Shown here in pieces: positions 6,386 through 12,990 of a stretch of DNA of 20,176 bases. This DNA comes from DASUBV01 sp035763085 (GTDB taxonomy: Bacteria; Actinomycetota; Actinomycetes; Streptosporangiales; Streptosporangiaceae). The notes below the pieces were generated by a model. It did no database searches. It was not told the origin of the DNA and worked only from the letters and a program-made list of their open reading frames with translations. The stretch lies in the NCBI GenBank assembly GCA_035763085.1, contig DASUBV010000293.1:1-20176 (forward strand), written 5' to 3'. Every line of letters starts with the position of its first letter. Position 1 is the stretch's first letter. The position numbers and the translations under genes were made by a program.

Positions 6386-6913
6386 GTGCAGCGCGTGGTG
6401 ATCATCGGCTGCGCCGGGAGCGGCAAGTCCACCCTCGCCCGGCGGCTCGCAGCCCGCACTGGCCTGCCGGTGGTCGAGCGGGATGCCCTGGGGACGCTCG
6501 GCTCCGCGGAGTACCTCGCCGCCATCGCCGAGATGGCCGCTCGGCCGCGGTGGATCCTGGACGCTGCGCCGTACTACGCCAATGACGTGGTCTACCCGGC
6601 GGCCGACACCGTCGTCGTCCTCGACTACCGCAAGCCCGTGGTGCTGTGGCGGGTGCTGCGCCGGACCCTGCGCGTCGAGCTGACCCGCCGCCCGGCCGGC
6701 GCGCACCGGCCCCAGGGCCTGGCCGCCTTCCGCGATCAGGGCCACCCGGTCCGGTGGGCCTGGACATCACATGCCAGCCGGCATCGCGAAGGCCTTAGCC
6801 TGATGGACTCCCCCGGCCTGGCAGGCACCCGCCTGCTGCGGCTGACGCGGCCCGTCCAGACCCGGCGCTGGCTGCGGCGCATGCCGCGCACGGACGCCGG
6901 CGCACCTGAGTGA
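6386..6913 (+). CDS. P-loop nucleoside kinase-like protein (adenylate kinase / FlaR-like)
   Basis: This 175-residue protein starts with a beta-strand and a Walker A motif GCAGSGKST at residues 8-16. Next come ARRLAARTGLPVVERD, the WILD segment near 55 where related proteins carry a DGNY motif (here DAAPYY), and the Walker B-like strand TVVVLDYRKPVVLWRVLRR. It resembles the family annotated as adenylate kinase or DNA topology modulation protein FlaR, whose real substrate is unknown. The GTG start at 6386 lies 4 nt after the regulator's stop, so translation is probably coupled; an in-frame ATG at 6236 inside the regulator gene is less likely. The role alongside the regulator is unclear. Confidence 0.75.
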   Translation: MQRVVIIGCAGSGKSTLARRLAARTGLPVVERDALGTLGSAEYLAAIAEMAARPRWILDAAPYYANDVVYPAADTVVVLDYRKPVVLWRVLRRTLRVELTRRPAGAHRPQGLAAFRDQGHPVRWAWTSHASRHREGLSLMDSPGLAGTRLLRLTRPVQTRRWLRRMPRTDAGAPE

Positions 6914-6933
6914 GACCCGAGTGAAAGAGGACC

Positions 6934-7557
6934 ATGACCAGCGAAACCGGATTCTCCGCCATCCCGCCGACCACCCTGGCCGACCTGCTCGGCCGCGAGC
7001 AGGTCATGGACGCCGGCATCCGGCCGCTGTGGCCGGGCATGCCGCGGGCGGCCGGCCCGGCGGTCACGGTGCGCTGCCCGGCCGGGGACAACCTCATGCT
7101 GCATGCTGCCATCTACCGCGCTGAGCCCGGCTCGGTCATCGTGGTGGAGTCCGGCGACCTGGATTACGCGCTGGCCGGCGGCAACGTCTGCGCCGTCGCG
7201 CAGCGCAACGGCGTCGCCGCGTTCGTGCTCGACGGGGTGATCCGCGACGTGGCCGAGGCGCGCGAGCTGGGCTTCGCTGTCTTCGCCCGCGGCGTCATCC
7301 CGGTCCCCGGCACCAAGTCCGCCGTCACGCCGCTGAATGAGCCGGTCCGGTGCGGCGGCGTGACCGTGCACTCAGGCGACATCGTGGTGGCCGACGAGGA
7401 GGGCATCGTCGTGACCCCGCGTGCACGCCGCGAGCAGGTCCTGCGGGACGCGCAGGCGCGGCTGGCCAGGGAGGCCAGCCAGACCCTGGACGACTGGCAG
7501 GCCGCGCACCGGGCCCGCATCGACAAGCTCCTGGCCGACGGCGGCTTTTCGGGCTGA
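6934..7557 (+). CDS. RraA-like / 4-hydroxy-4-methyl-2-oxoglutarate aldolase-fold protein
   Basis: This 207-residue protein has the RraA-like alpha/beta swivel fold. The signature is a Gly-rich strand-loop GGNVCAVAQRNGVAAFVLDGVIRD (82-105). Arg104 and Asp105 correspond to the substrate and metal ligands of class II pyruvate aldolases, and the Gly-Asp segment SGDIVVADEEGIVV follows as usual. Members are either HMG/CHA or oxaloacetate-decarboxylating aldolases or RNase E regulators. In actinomycetes the former or an unknown lyase is more likely. AAAGAGG (6924-6930) precedes the ATG closely. It lies 20 nt after the kinase gene and probably belongs to the same operon. An arginine-rich C-terminal helix extends the core. 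Confidence 0.85.
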   Translation: MTSETGFSAIPPTTLADLLGREQVMDAGIRPLWPGMPRAAGPAVTVRCPAGDNLMLHAAIYRAEPGSVIVVESGDLDYALAGGNVCAVAQRNGVAAFVLDGVIRDVAEARELGFAVFARGVIPVPGTKSAVTPLNEPVRCGGVTVHSGDIVVADEEGIVVTPRARREQVLRDAQARLAREASQTLDDWQAAHRARIDKLLADGGFSG

Positions 7558-7559
7558 GT

Positions 7560-7618
7560 GCCCGCCGGGAACGGCGCAGCCGCCGGGACGGCGCCCGGCG
7601 TGCCCCGTCCCGGCGGGC
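7560..7618. terminator. Bidirectional terminator-like inverted repeat between convergent genes
   Basis: GCCCGCCGGGA (7560-7570) and TCCCGGCGGGC (7608-7618) are perfect 11-bp arms around a 37-nt GC-rich loop that can itself fold. The structure fills the gap between the RraA-like gene and panB, so it could end transcription from both sides. Confidence 0.55.
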
Positions 7619-7629
7619 GATGCGCCACC

Positions 7630-8454
7630 TCAGGCGTAGCTGTGCGCCTCGTCGGGGTAGCTGCCCCCGGCCACCTCGGCGGTGTACTGGCTCACCGCAT
7701 CCGACAAGATCCCGGCCAGGTCGGCGTACTGCTTCACGAACCGCGGCAGCCGGCCCGTAGTCAGCCCGGCCAGGTCCTGCCACACCATGACCTGCGCGTC
7801 ACAGTGCGGGCCCGCGCCGATGCCGACCGTCGGCACCCGCAGTTCCGCCGAGACCCGCCGCCCTAGCTCCGCCGGCACCGACTCCAGCACCACCGCGAAC
7901 GCGCCCGCCGCCTCCAGCGCCAGCGCGTCCTCGACCAGCCGGTCCCCCGCCGCGCCGCGGCCCTGCACCCGGCGCATCCCGCCCAGCGCGTGCACGCTCT
8001 GCGGGGTCAGGCCCAGGTGACCCATCACCGGGATGCCCGCCTCGGTCAGCGCCCGCACCTGCGGCAGCACCGGGCGGCCGCCCTCCAGCTTCACCGCCTG
8101 GGCGCCGCCGGTCTTCAGGTGGCGGACCGCGTTGCGCAGCGCCTCGGCCGGCCCGCTCTGGTAGCTGCCGAACGGCAGGTCCGCGACGACCAGCGCGGTC
8201 CGCGTTCCGCGGACCACCGCCTGCACCATCGGGGTCAGCTCGTCCATGGTGACCGGCACCGTGTCGGGATACCCCAGCACCAGCTGCCCGCTAGTGTCGC
8301 CGACCAGGATCGCGCGGATCCCGGCCCGCTCGAACACGCCCGCCGTCAGCGTGTCGTAACTGGTGAGCATCGCCCACCGCTCGCCGCGGTCGGTGGCGGC
8401 CTGCAGGTCGCGTACCGTGATCCGGCGGTCCGCCGGCCAGCCTGACTCAGACAT
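7630..8454 (-). CDS. panB: 3-methyl-2-oxobutanoate hydroxymethyltransferase
   Basis: PanB transfers a hydroxymethyl group from 5,10-methylene-tetrahydrofolate to alpha-ketoisovalerate, giving ketopantoate, the first committed step of pantothenate and CoA synthesis. The 274-residue length is normal. Expected metal ligands are present as Asp53 (VGDTSG), Asp92 (VVADLPFGSYQ) and Glu124 (VKLEGG), and the catalytic Glu191 is in VLESVP. MGHLGLTPQSVHALGG and TVGIGAGPHCDAQV are family signatures. The ATG at 8454 is preceded by AGGAAGGA (8468-8461) at 6 nt; an upstream ATG at 8532 would add 26 unsupported residues. panC and panD are not in the window, so the gene stands alone, which is common in actinomycetes. 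Confidence 0.95.
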   Translation of the reverse strand: MSESGWPADRRITVRDLQAATDRGERWAMLTSYDTLTAGVFERAGIRAILVGDTSGQLVLGYPDTVPVTMDELTPMVQAVVRGTRTALVVADLPFGSYQSGPAEALRNAVRHLKTGGAQAVKLEGGRPVLPQVRALTEAGIPVMGHLGLTPQSVHALGGMRRVQGRGAAGDRLVEDALALEAAGAFAVVLESVPAELGRRVSAELRVPTVGIGAGPHCDAQVMVWQDLAGLTTGRLPRFVKQYADLAGILSDAVSQYTAEVAGGSYPDEAHSYA

Positions 8455-8793
8455 GCGACTTCCTTCCTGGTCGCCACCGTTGCGGTTGGCGCCACACGGG
8501 ATTCGAAACGAGCATGCGCTCCGCCCGATCATCGATCATCAGCCGGGGATCGTCTACGGAGGCAGCCCGCACCCGGTGCCTGAGTGACTAGCGGTTAAGC
8601 CGGGACTGCTGAGTCACATGAGCCACGCCATTCCCCGGCAGCGCCCGGGGTCCGACACGCGGCGTACACAGCTGTCAACATACGGCGTACACAACCGGCG
8701 CCTACCTTGCCCTTGTGGCTTTCGTCCCCGACACTGACAAGCAGTGATGCCCGGCCCCGGGCACAGCTGCCGCCTACGACTGGAGCGCTGGCG
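8455..8793. promoter_or_regulatory. 339-bp divergent intergenic region (panB / SARP)
   Basis: I see no convincing gene here. The left end holds the panB ribosome binding site. A tandem GATCATC pair lies at 8527-8540. GTGACTAGC (8584-8592) pairs with GCT-g-AGTCAC (8608-8617), an imperfect hairpin. Two direct copies of CGGCGTACACA (8660-8670 and 8683-8693) lie 23 bp apart, and TACCTT at 8703-8708 is a possible -10 box. SARP-type regulators bind direct repeats near promoters, so these copies are a candidate operator for the regulator at 8794 or another one. Confidence 0.4.
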
Positions 8794-9468
8794 GTGAGAG
8801 TCCGAATCGTTGAGATCGGGATGCTCGGCCCGATCGAGGCACGTGATGGTGACGGCACCCGGCTGGTGGTTCCGGGCGGGCGGCCGCTGACCCTGCTGGC
8901 GCTGCTGCTCACCCGGCGCGGCTCAGTGGTGTCCCCCAGGTTCGCTGCCGATGCCCTGTGGCCGGGCCGGCCGCCGAAGGACCCGGCCAACGCCCTGCAG
9001 CTGTCGGTCAGCCGGCTGCGCAAGGCCCTGGGCGGCGTGGACAGCCGGCCCGCCTCGCCCGGCTACGGCGTCATCGCCAGCGTGCCCGGCGGCTATGTGC
9101 TGCGGCTGCCCGTCGGCTGGACCGACGCGGACCAGTTCGAGAGCCTGGCCGCGGCAGGCCGTGCCCAGCTGGCCCGCGGTGAGCCCGCCGAGGCGGCCGC
9201 GACGCTGCGCCGCGCGCTCGGCCTGTGGCGTGGCCCGGCGCTGGCGGAGGTGCGCGACGAGCCGTTCGCCCGGCCGGTGATCGAGCGGCTGGACCGGCTG
9301 CGGATGGCCGTCCTCAGCGACCGGATCGACGCCGACCTGGCCCTCGGCCGTCACTCCGTGCTGGCCGGCGAGCTGGAGGCGCTGGCCGGCGAGCACCCGT
9401 TAGATGACCGGCTCCGCGCCCAGCTCCTGGCCGCAGGCGCCCACCCGGGCGTCCGGCCGGCCAGCTGA
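8794..9468 (+). CDS. Truncated SARP/AfsR-type transcriptional regulator with TTA codon
   Basis: This 224-residue protein has the SARP layout: an OmpR-like winged helix (about residues 5-85; IGMLGPIEARDGDG, ALWPGRPPKDPANALQLSVSRLRKALG, then the YGVIASVPGGYVL wing) and a bacterial transcriptional activation domain from about 108 (DADQFESLAAAGRAQL, ALGLWRGPALAEV, EELxRL-like helices). The activation domain stops after EHPLDDRLRAQLLAAG. The usual final helices (about 40-50 residues, beginning like LYRSGRQADAL) are absent, replaced by a short unrelated tail. Codon 203 (9400-9402) is TTA. The GTG at 8794 follows GGAG (8782-8785); an ATG at 8821 would cut the first strand. It may be a decayed pathway regulator or a shortened functional one. 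No obvious biosynthetic cluster adjoins it. Confidence 0.8.
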   Translation: MRVRIVEIGMLGPIEARDGDGTRLVVPGGRPLTLLALLLTRRGSVVSPRFAADALWPGRPPKDPANALQLSVSRLRKALGGVDSRPASPGYGVIASVPGGYVLRLPVGWTDADQFESLAAAGRAQLARGEPAEAAATLRRALGLWRGPALAEVRDEPFARPVIERLDRLRMAVLSDRIDADLALGRHSVLAGELEALAGEHPLDDRLRAQLLAAGAHPGVRPAS

Positions 9469-9487
9469 CCGCCCGGCTGGCAGCTGA

Positions 9488-10087
9488 CTAGCGGTGCTGG
9501 CGGCCGGCCGCCTGGCTGGCCGCCTGCTCCCGGCTGGCCCGGTACTGCGCCCAGTACTCCTGGCCCACCTCGGGCAGGTTCTCCTGGCCCGGGGCCAGCC
9601 CGGCCGTGCCGTCGATCAGCTCGCGGACGATGTCGGCGTGCCCGGCGTGCCGGCTCACCTCGGCCACCATGTGCACCAGGATCTGGTGCAGCGTCACCTC
9701 GTTCCGCTCGGCCGGCCACCACGGCACCCGCCCAGTCGCGTCCGCCGGTAGCTCATCGATGGTCGTGTCCGCGTGCGCGCAGGCCCGCTCGTACTGCCCG
9801 ATGATCTGCTCCCGTGACTCCTCGGCCGCGGCCCAGAACTCGATGTTGGGCTCGTCCTCGTGCCCTTCCCAGGACACCGGCTCGCCGAAGGGCCGGCCGA
9901 ACGTGTCCCCGAAGTACCCGACCTCGTCCGCGGTCAGGTGCTTGACCAGGCCCAGCAGGTTGGTCCCGGTGGGTGTCAGCGGCCGGCGGACGTCGTACTC
10001 CGACAGCCCGTCGAGTTTCCAGAGCAGCGCCTGACGGACTCGCCGCAGGTACTCGTGCAAGGTGTGCTTCGGGTCCGGTGCAGCCAT
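9488..10087 (-). CDS. DinB-superfamily protein (DUF664, mycothiol transferase-like)
   Basis: This 199-residue four-helix-bundle protein of the DinB superfamily belongs to the DUF664 group. The three expected metal-binding histidines can be picked out: His50 in LVKHLTADEVGYF, His139 in ILVHMVAEV and His147 or His150 in SRHAGHADIVRELIDG. The last is the family's most recognisable segment. Relatives include thiol-dependent transferases (mycothiol or bacillithiol S-transferases), but individual substrates are mostly unknown. The ATG at 10087 starts the conserved region (HTLHEYLRRVRQAL). Longer frames upstream are low-complexity and unsupported. It lies 49 nt downstream of the HAD gene on the same strand, so co-transcription is possible. 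Confidence 0.87.
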   Translation of the reverse strand: MAAPDPKHTLHEYLRRVRQALLWKLDGLSEYDVRRPLTPTGTNLLGLVKHLTADEVGYFGDTFGRPFGEPVSWEGHEDEPNIEFWAAAEESREQIIGQYERACAHADTTIDELPADATGRVPWWPAERNEVTLHQILVHMVAEVSRHAGHADIVRELIDGTAGLAPGQENLPEVGQEYWAQYRASREQAASQAAGRQHR

Positions 10088-10136
10088 GCCCGCGAGTCTG
10101 CCATCGAGCACCGTCAGCGCGCGGCCGGTGCCGCGG

Positions 10137-10844
10137 CTAGGCCGGGACGAGCCAGTCGGTGAGGTCGGCGAGGGCCGTGATGTGGGCGTGGTCGCCGTCG
10201 GCGGCGCACAGCCCGAACGGGTCCAGGTGGACCGGGTACAGCCCGGCGGCACGAGCGCCAGTGACGTCGAACCGGACCGTGTCCCCCACGTAGACGCAGC
10301 GCGCGGGCTCGGCCTGCAGGGCGTCGAGCGCGAAGCTGAAGATCCGCGGGTCCGGCTTCTCGACCCCGACCACGAACGAGTCGATGACGGCGGCCACGCG
10401 GGTCATGCCGGCACCGCTGACCGAGCAGATCGCGCAGCCCTCGAGCTGCCGCTGCACCACGCCGGTGGAGTTCGAGACGATCGCCAGCTGGTACCCGCCG
10501 GCCGCCAGCGCCGCGAGTACCCCCGCCGCGCCGTCGGCGGCCAGCCACTCGGCGCTGATGACCTCCTCGATGAGCGGTCCCGCCGCATCGAGCTGGTGGC
10601 CGGGCACGCCCAGCGCGGCAGCGAGCTCCCGGCGGGCCCGCGGCCAGTCGTTGTCCGCCCAGCCTTCCTGGGCCAGGTTAGCGACGTAGTAGGCCCGGAT
10701 CCAGTCCGCCGCGGCCGACTCGTGGCCCAGCCCGCGCAGCAGGGCCTGCCGGCCCGCCTCGCCGTCGGGGAGGAGCAAGACGCCGCCGGCGTCGAAGACC
10801 ACCGCGTCGACCGCCGCGCGGCCCGGCCGCTGACCAGAGCTCAT
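10137..10844 (-). CDS. HAD superfamily (subfamily IA) hydrolase
   Basis: This 235-residue protein has all four HAD motifs. Motif I is VVFDAGGVL (nucleophile Asp18), motif II is IVSNST, motif III is the Lys in GVEKPDPRIF, and motif IV is VYVGDTVRFDVTGARAAG, with a helical cap between I and II. In motif I the second Asp of the usual DxD is Gly, as in some HAD-IA dehalogenase-like and FDxGGVL proteins, so the acid/base residue may differ or activity may be weak. The ATG at 10844 is preceded by TACAGT 7 nt upstream and has no good Shine-Dalgarno sequence, which suggests leaderless translation. An in-frame GTG at 10853 is the alternative. It is divergent from the methyltransferase at 10928. The substrate is unknown. 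Confidence 0.87.
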   Translation of the reverse strand: MSSGQRPGRAAVDAVVFDAGGVLLLPDGEAGRQALLRGLGHESAAADWIRAYYVANLAQEGWADNDWPRARRELAAALGVPGHQLDAAGPLIEEVISAEWLAADGAAGVLAALAAGGYQLAIVSNSTGVVQRQLEGCAICSVSGAGMTRVAAVIDSFVVGVEKPDPRIFSFALDALQAEPARCVYVGDTVRFDVTGARAAGLYPVHLDPFGLCAADGDHAHITALADLTDWLVPA

Positions 10845-10851
10845 TACTCCC

Positions 10852-10921
10852 ACTGTACGGATGGCCGGTTATGGTCACCGCGGCCAGCTGACAGCCCGGC
10901 ACATTCCGGGCGGGTTATGCT
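10852..10921. promoter_or_regulatory. Two divergent leaderless -10 boxes
   Basis: On the minus strand TACAGT (10857-10852) lies 7 nt before the HAD ATG at 10844. On the plus strand TATGCT (10916-10921) lies 6 nt before the methyltransferase ATG at 10928. Both match TANNNT and both starts lack a convincing Shine-Dalgarno sequence. No clear -35 boxes are seen. Confidence 0.45.
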
Positions 10922-10927
10922 CCGCCC

Positions 10928-11695
10928 ATGTGGCACGGCGAGTTCCGCGATCCCGAGCTGGTCGCCTACTACGACATCGCCTATCCGTGGAGCCGTGCCG
11001 ACGACTTCTTCCTGGCCGTGGCCGGCGAGAACGGCCCGGCCCGGGTGCTGGACCTGGGCTGCGGGACGGGCCGCCTGGCGCTCGGCATGACCGCGGCCGG
11101 CCACACGGTCACCGGGATCGAGCCGGCCCCGCAGTCGCTGGCGGCCGCGCGCGCCAAGCCCGGCGCGCAGCGGGTGCGGTGGATCCAAGGCGGCCCGGCG
11201 GCCATCCCGCAGGCCAGCTTCGATGTCGCGGTCATGACCAGCCACGTGGCCCAGTTCCTGGTCAGCGACAGCGACTGGGCGGCGGCGCTGGCCGGCCTGC
11301 ACGCCGGGCTGGTGCCCGGCGGGCGGCTGGCGTTCGACAGCCGGGACCCGCGGGCGCGCGGCTGGCAGCGATGGAACCCGGCCATCTCCCGGCGGCGCAC
11401 CGTCCTGCCCGATGGCCGGGCCGTCGAGGCCTGGACCGAGGTCACCGACCTGGCGGCCGGCGCGGCCGGGGACAGCACCGCGGCCGGGGCCGTGGTCGGC
11501 TTCGCGATTCACTACGCGTTCCCCGGCGCCGGGAACCTGGTCAGCACCGCGACCCTGCGGTTCCGCACCGAGGCTGAGCTCCGGTCCTCGCTGGCCCGCG
11601 CCGGATTCGAGGTCGAGCAGGTCTACGGCGGCTGGCACCGGGAGCCGGCCGGCGCCGGGGACGGCGAGTTCCTCGTCATTGCCCGGGCCCGGTAG
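10928..11695 (+). CDS. Class I SAM-dependent methyltransferase
   Basis: This 255-residue protein has the Rossmann-like methyltransferase fold. Motif I is VLDLGCGTG (40-48), followed by the acidic SAM-ribose strand VTGIEPAPQSLAAAR, the FDVAVMTSHVAQFLV strand (motif IV region) and the LVPGGRLAFDSRDP motif of the later strands. The C-terminal half (WNPAISRRRTVLPDG, TLRFRTEAELRSSLARAGFEVEQVYG) is typical of small-molecule methyltransferases of the Methyltransf_25/11 type. The ATG lies 6 nt after a TATGCT box, so translation is likely leaderless. It ends 10 nt from the convergent VOC gene. No substrate can be inferred. Confidence 0.88.
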   Translation: MWHGEFRDPELVAYYDIAYPWSRADDFFLAVAGENGPARVLDLGCGTGRLALGMTAAGHTVTGIEPAPQSLAAARAKPGAQRVRWIQGGPAAIPQASFDVAVMTSHVAQFLVSDSDWAAALAGLHAGLVPGGRLAFDSRDPRARGWQRWNPAISRRRTVLPDGRAVEAWTEVTDLAAGAAGDSTAAGAVVGFAIHYAFPGAGNLVSTATLRFRTEAELRSSLARAGFEVEQVYGGWHREPAGAGDGEFLVIARAR

Positions 11696-11705
11696 CGTCC
11701 CCGGC

Positions 11706-12086
11706 TCAGCCGGAAGCGAACTCGGTCAGCGACAGGGTGTTGCCGTCCGGGTCGGCGAACCAGGCCACCTGGTCGCCGCCGGGAGTCGTCCATACGCCGT
11801 TCTCGTCCTGGTCCATGCTGTCGTAGCGGGTGAACCCCACGCCGCGGGCAGCCAGGCTGCGGACCGTCGCCCGGATGTCGGTGACCAGCCAGCCCAGCAC
11901 GGTGTAGCCGGGGCGCGCGACCTCCGGCACCGCGGTCACCCGCAGCATCGTGCCGTGCGCGTCGAAGACGCAGGCGATATCGGTGTCCTCGGTGACGGCC
12001 AGGCCGAGCACCTGCTCGTAGAACTCCCGCGCCCGGCGCAGGTCGGTCGTCGCGGCGAAGCCGATCAGCTCGCTGGACTCCAGCAC
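11706..12086 (-). CDS. VOC-family (glyoxalase-like) protein
   Basis: This 126-residue single-unit VOC protein has the first half ELIGFAATTDLRRAREFYEQVLGL and the second half GWLVTDIRATVRSLAARGVGF, ending in VAWFADPDGNTLSLTEF. That ending is the family's C-terminal beta hairpin, with the Glu that usually binds metal. It is not closely similar to the VOC protein at 3277. The GTG start at 12086 follows a G-rich weak ribosome binding site; no better start is seen. It lies 29 nt downstream of the SUKH gene on the same strand, so the two may be co-transcribed. Its specific activity is unknown. Confidence 0.85.
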   Translation of the reverse strand: MLESSELIGFAATTDLRRAREFYEQVLGLAVTEDTDIACVFDAHGTMLRVTAVPEVARPGYTVLGWLVTDIRATVRSLAARGVGFTRYDSMDQDENGVWTTPGGDQVAWFADPDGNTLSLTEFASG

Positions 12087-12115
12087 GGCACGCCCCCGTT
12101 CATGGCACTCCCCCG

Positions 12116-12870
12116 TTACTGCCAGCGCAGCTCGAACGTGCCGGCCTCGACCTGCTCGATGAACTGCGCCAGGCTCGGCGCCTGCGGCAGCGCATCCTCC
12201 CAGCCCTCGCCGGTGATGTCGATGAGCACGACCGGCGCGGGCGCGGTGCGGAGGTCGGCGGCCAGGATCTCGCGCCCGCCGTCAGTGCCGAGGATGAGCA
12301 GTCCGGGCAGCCCTGCGCCGGCCTCGCTGCGGGCGTCCAGCACCTCCACCGACTGATCGGGCGTGTACAGCCACAGGTAGCAGCCGCTCGGCAGCCAGCC
12401 GCGGGCGAACCAGGACGGCCCGGTCAGGTAGGCGCCCCACTCCGGCGGCAGCTGCTCGTCCAGGGCACGGGCCATCCGGCCCAGCTCGTCGCCGGAGACC
12501 GGGCCGAGGTAGCGGGCTTCCTCGCGGATGGTGCCGTCGATGCTGGCGTTCAGCCCGGCCAGGTCGCCGGCCGGGATCTCGTAGGCCCGGGCCTGCGGGC
12601 TGGCCGGGTCGCTGCCGGGCGGCGGCGCGTACCGGCCCAGGAACTCGCGCCGCACCTCCAGCCGGGTCAGGTAGCCCACACCATCGCGCGGAACGTTCCG
12701 TGACCGGGTCAGGGCGGTGGCCCGCTCGCGGTCCAGCACCGGCCGGAAGGCGGTCTCGCCGGGCAGCCGCGGCCAGGCCCGCCACTCCGATGCCGCGATG
12801 CATCCAGCTCGGCCTGCCCGGCCGCCGACCAGAGCGTCACCGTGCCGGCAGCCGCCCCCTCTGCGCGCAT
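12116..12870 (-). CDS. SUKH (SMI1/KNR4)-domain protein with N-terminal crystallin J1-like domain; apparent frameshift near start
   Basis: The intact reading frame ends at 12116 and can be read up to 12898. Its convincing part starts at about 12799 (IAASEWRAWPRLP). Residues after this (FRPVLDRE...VGYLTRLEVRREFLGRY...YEIPAGDLAGLNASIDGTI) resemble small actinobacterial/cyanobacterial proteins annotated 'ADP-ribosylation/crystallin J1' (recalled, not searched). The second half (WLPSGCYLWLY, LLILGTDGGREILAADLR, WEDALPQAPSLAQFIEQV) is a SUKH domain, a fold common in toxin-immunity proteins. The family's expected N-terminus (VTLWSAAGQAELD) is encoded in another frame from an ATG at 12870, 6 nt after a TACCCT box. 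Joining the frames at 12800-12801 needs one extra base and reads ELDAIAASEWRAWP. So the gene is either broken, mis-sequenced or recoded. Confidence 0.7.
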
Positions 12871-12876
12871 AACCAC

Positions 12877-12882
12877 AGGGTA
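12877..12882 (-). promoter_or_regulatory. Leaderless -10 box of the SUKH gene
   Basis: TACCCT on the minus strand ends 6 nt before the ATG at 12870. That ATG lies in the frame that supplies the expected N-terminus, not in the long frame that opens at 12898. Confidence 0.4.
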
Positions 12883-12977
12883 GGACTACGGCCCGCAAAA
12901 CGGGCCAGGACCAGCAGCCCGGTGCATCCGGACCCAGCGCGCCGGCTTCATCTGATCCGCTGCCGTCCTGCTCTCAG

Positions 12978-12983
12978 TAGCCT
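12978..12983 (+). promoter_or_regulatory. Leaderless -10 box of the TfoX-N gene
   Basis: TAGCCT lies 7 nt before the ATG at 12991. There is no Shine-Dalgarno sequence between them. Confidence 0.45.
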
Positions 12984-12990
12984 GGACAGC

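Noticed and set aside
8495..8520. ATTCGAAAC segment resembling a tRNA T-loop
   Set aside because: No acceptor, anticodon or D-arm can be folded around it on either strand.
8595..9023. Minus-strand 142-codon frame across the SARP promoter
   Set aside because: It overlaps the SARP DNA-binding domain in antisense and lacks any motif or start signal.
8585..9495. TGACTAGCGGT at 8585-8595 and 9485-9495 as possible insertion-site repeats flanking the SARP gene
   Set aside because: An 11-bp match is expected by chance in 20 kb, one copy overlaps a stop codon, and there is no integrase or other mobility gene.
11412..12356. Plus-strand 314-codon frame across the methyltransferase/VOC junction
   Set aside because: It spans two convergent conserved genes out of frame and is Ser/Pro/Arg-rich without any domain.
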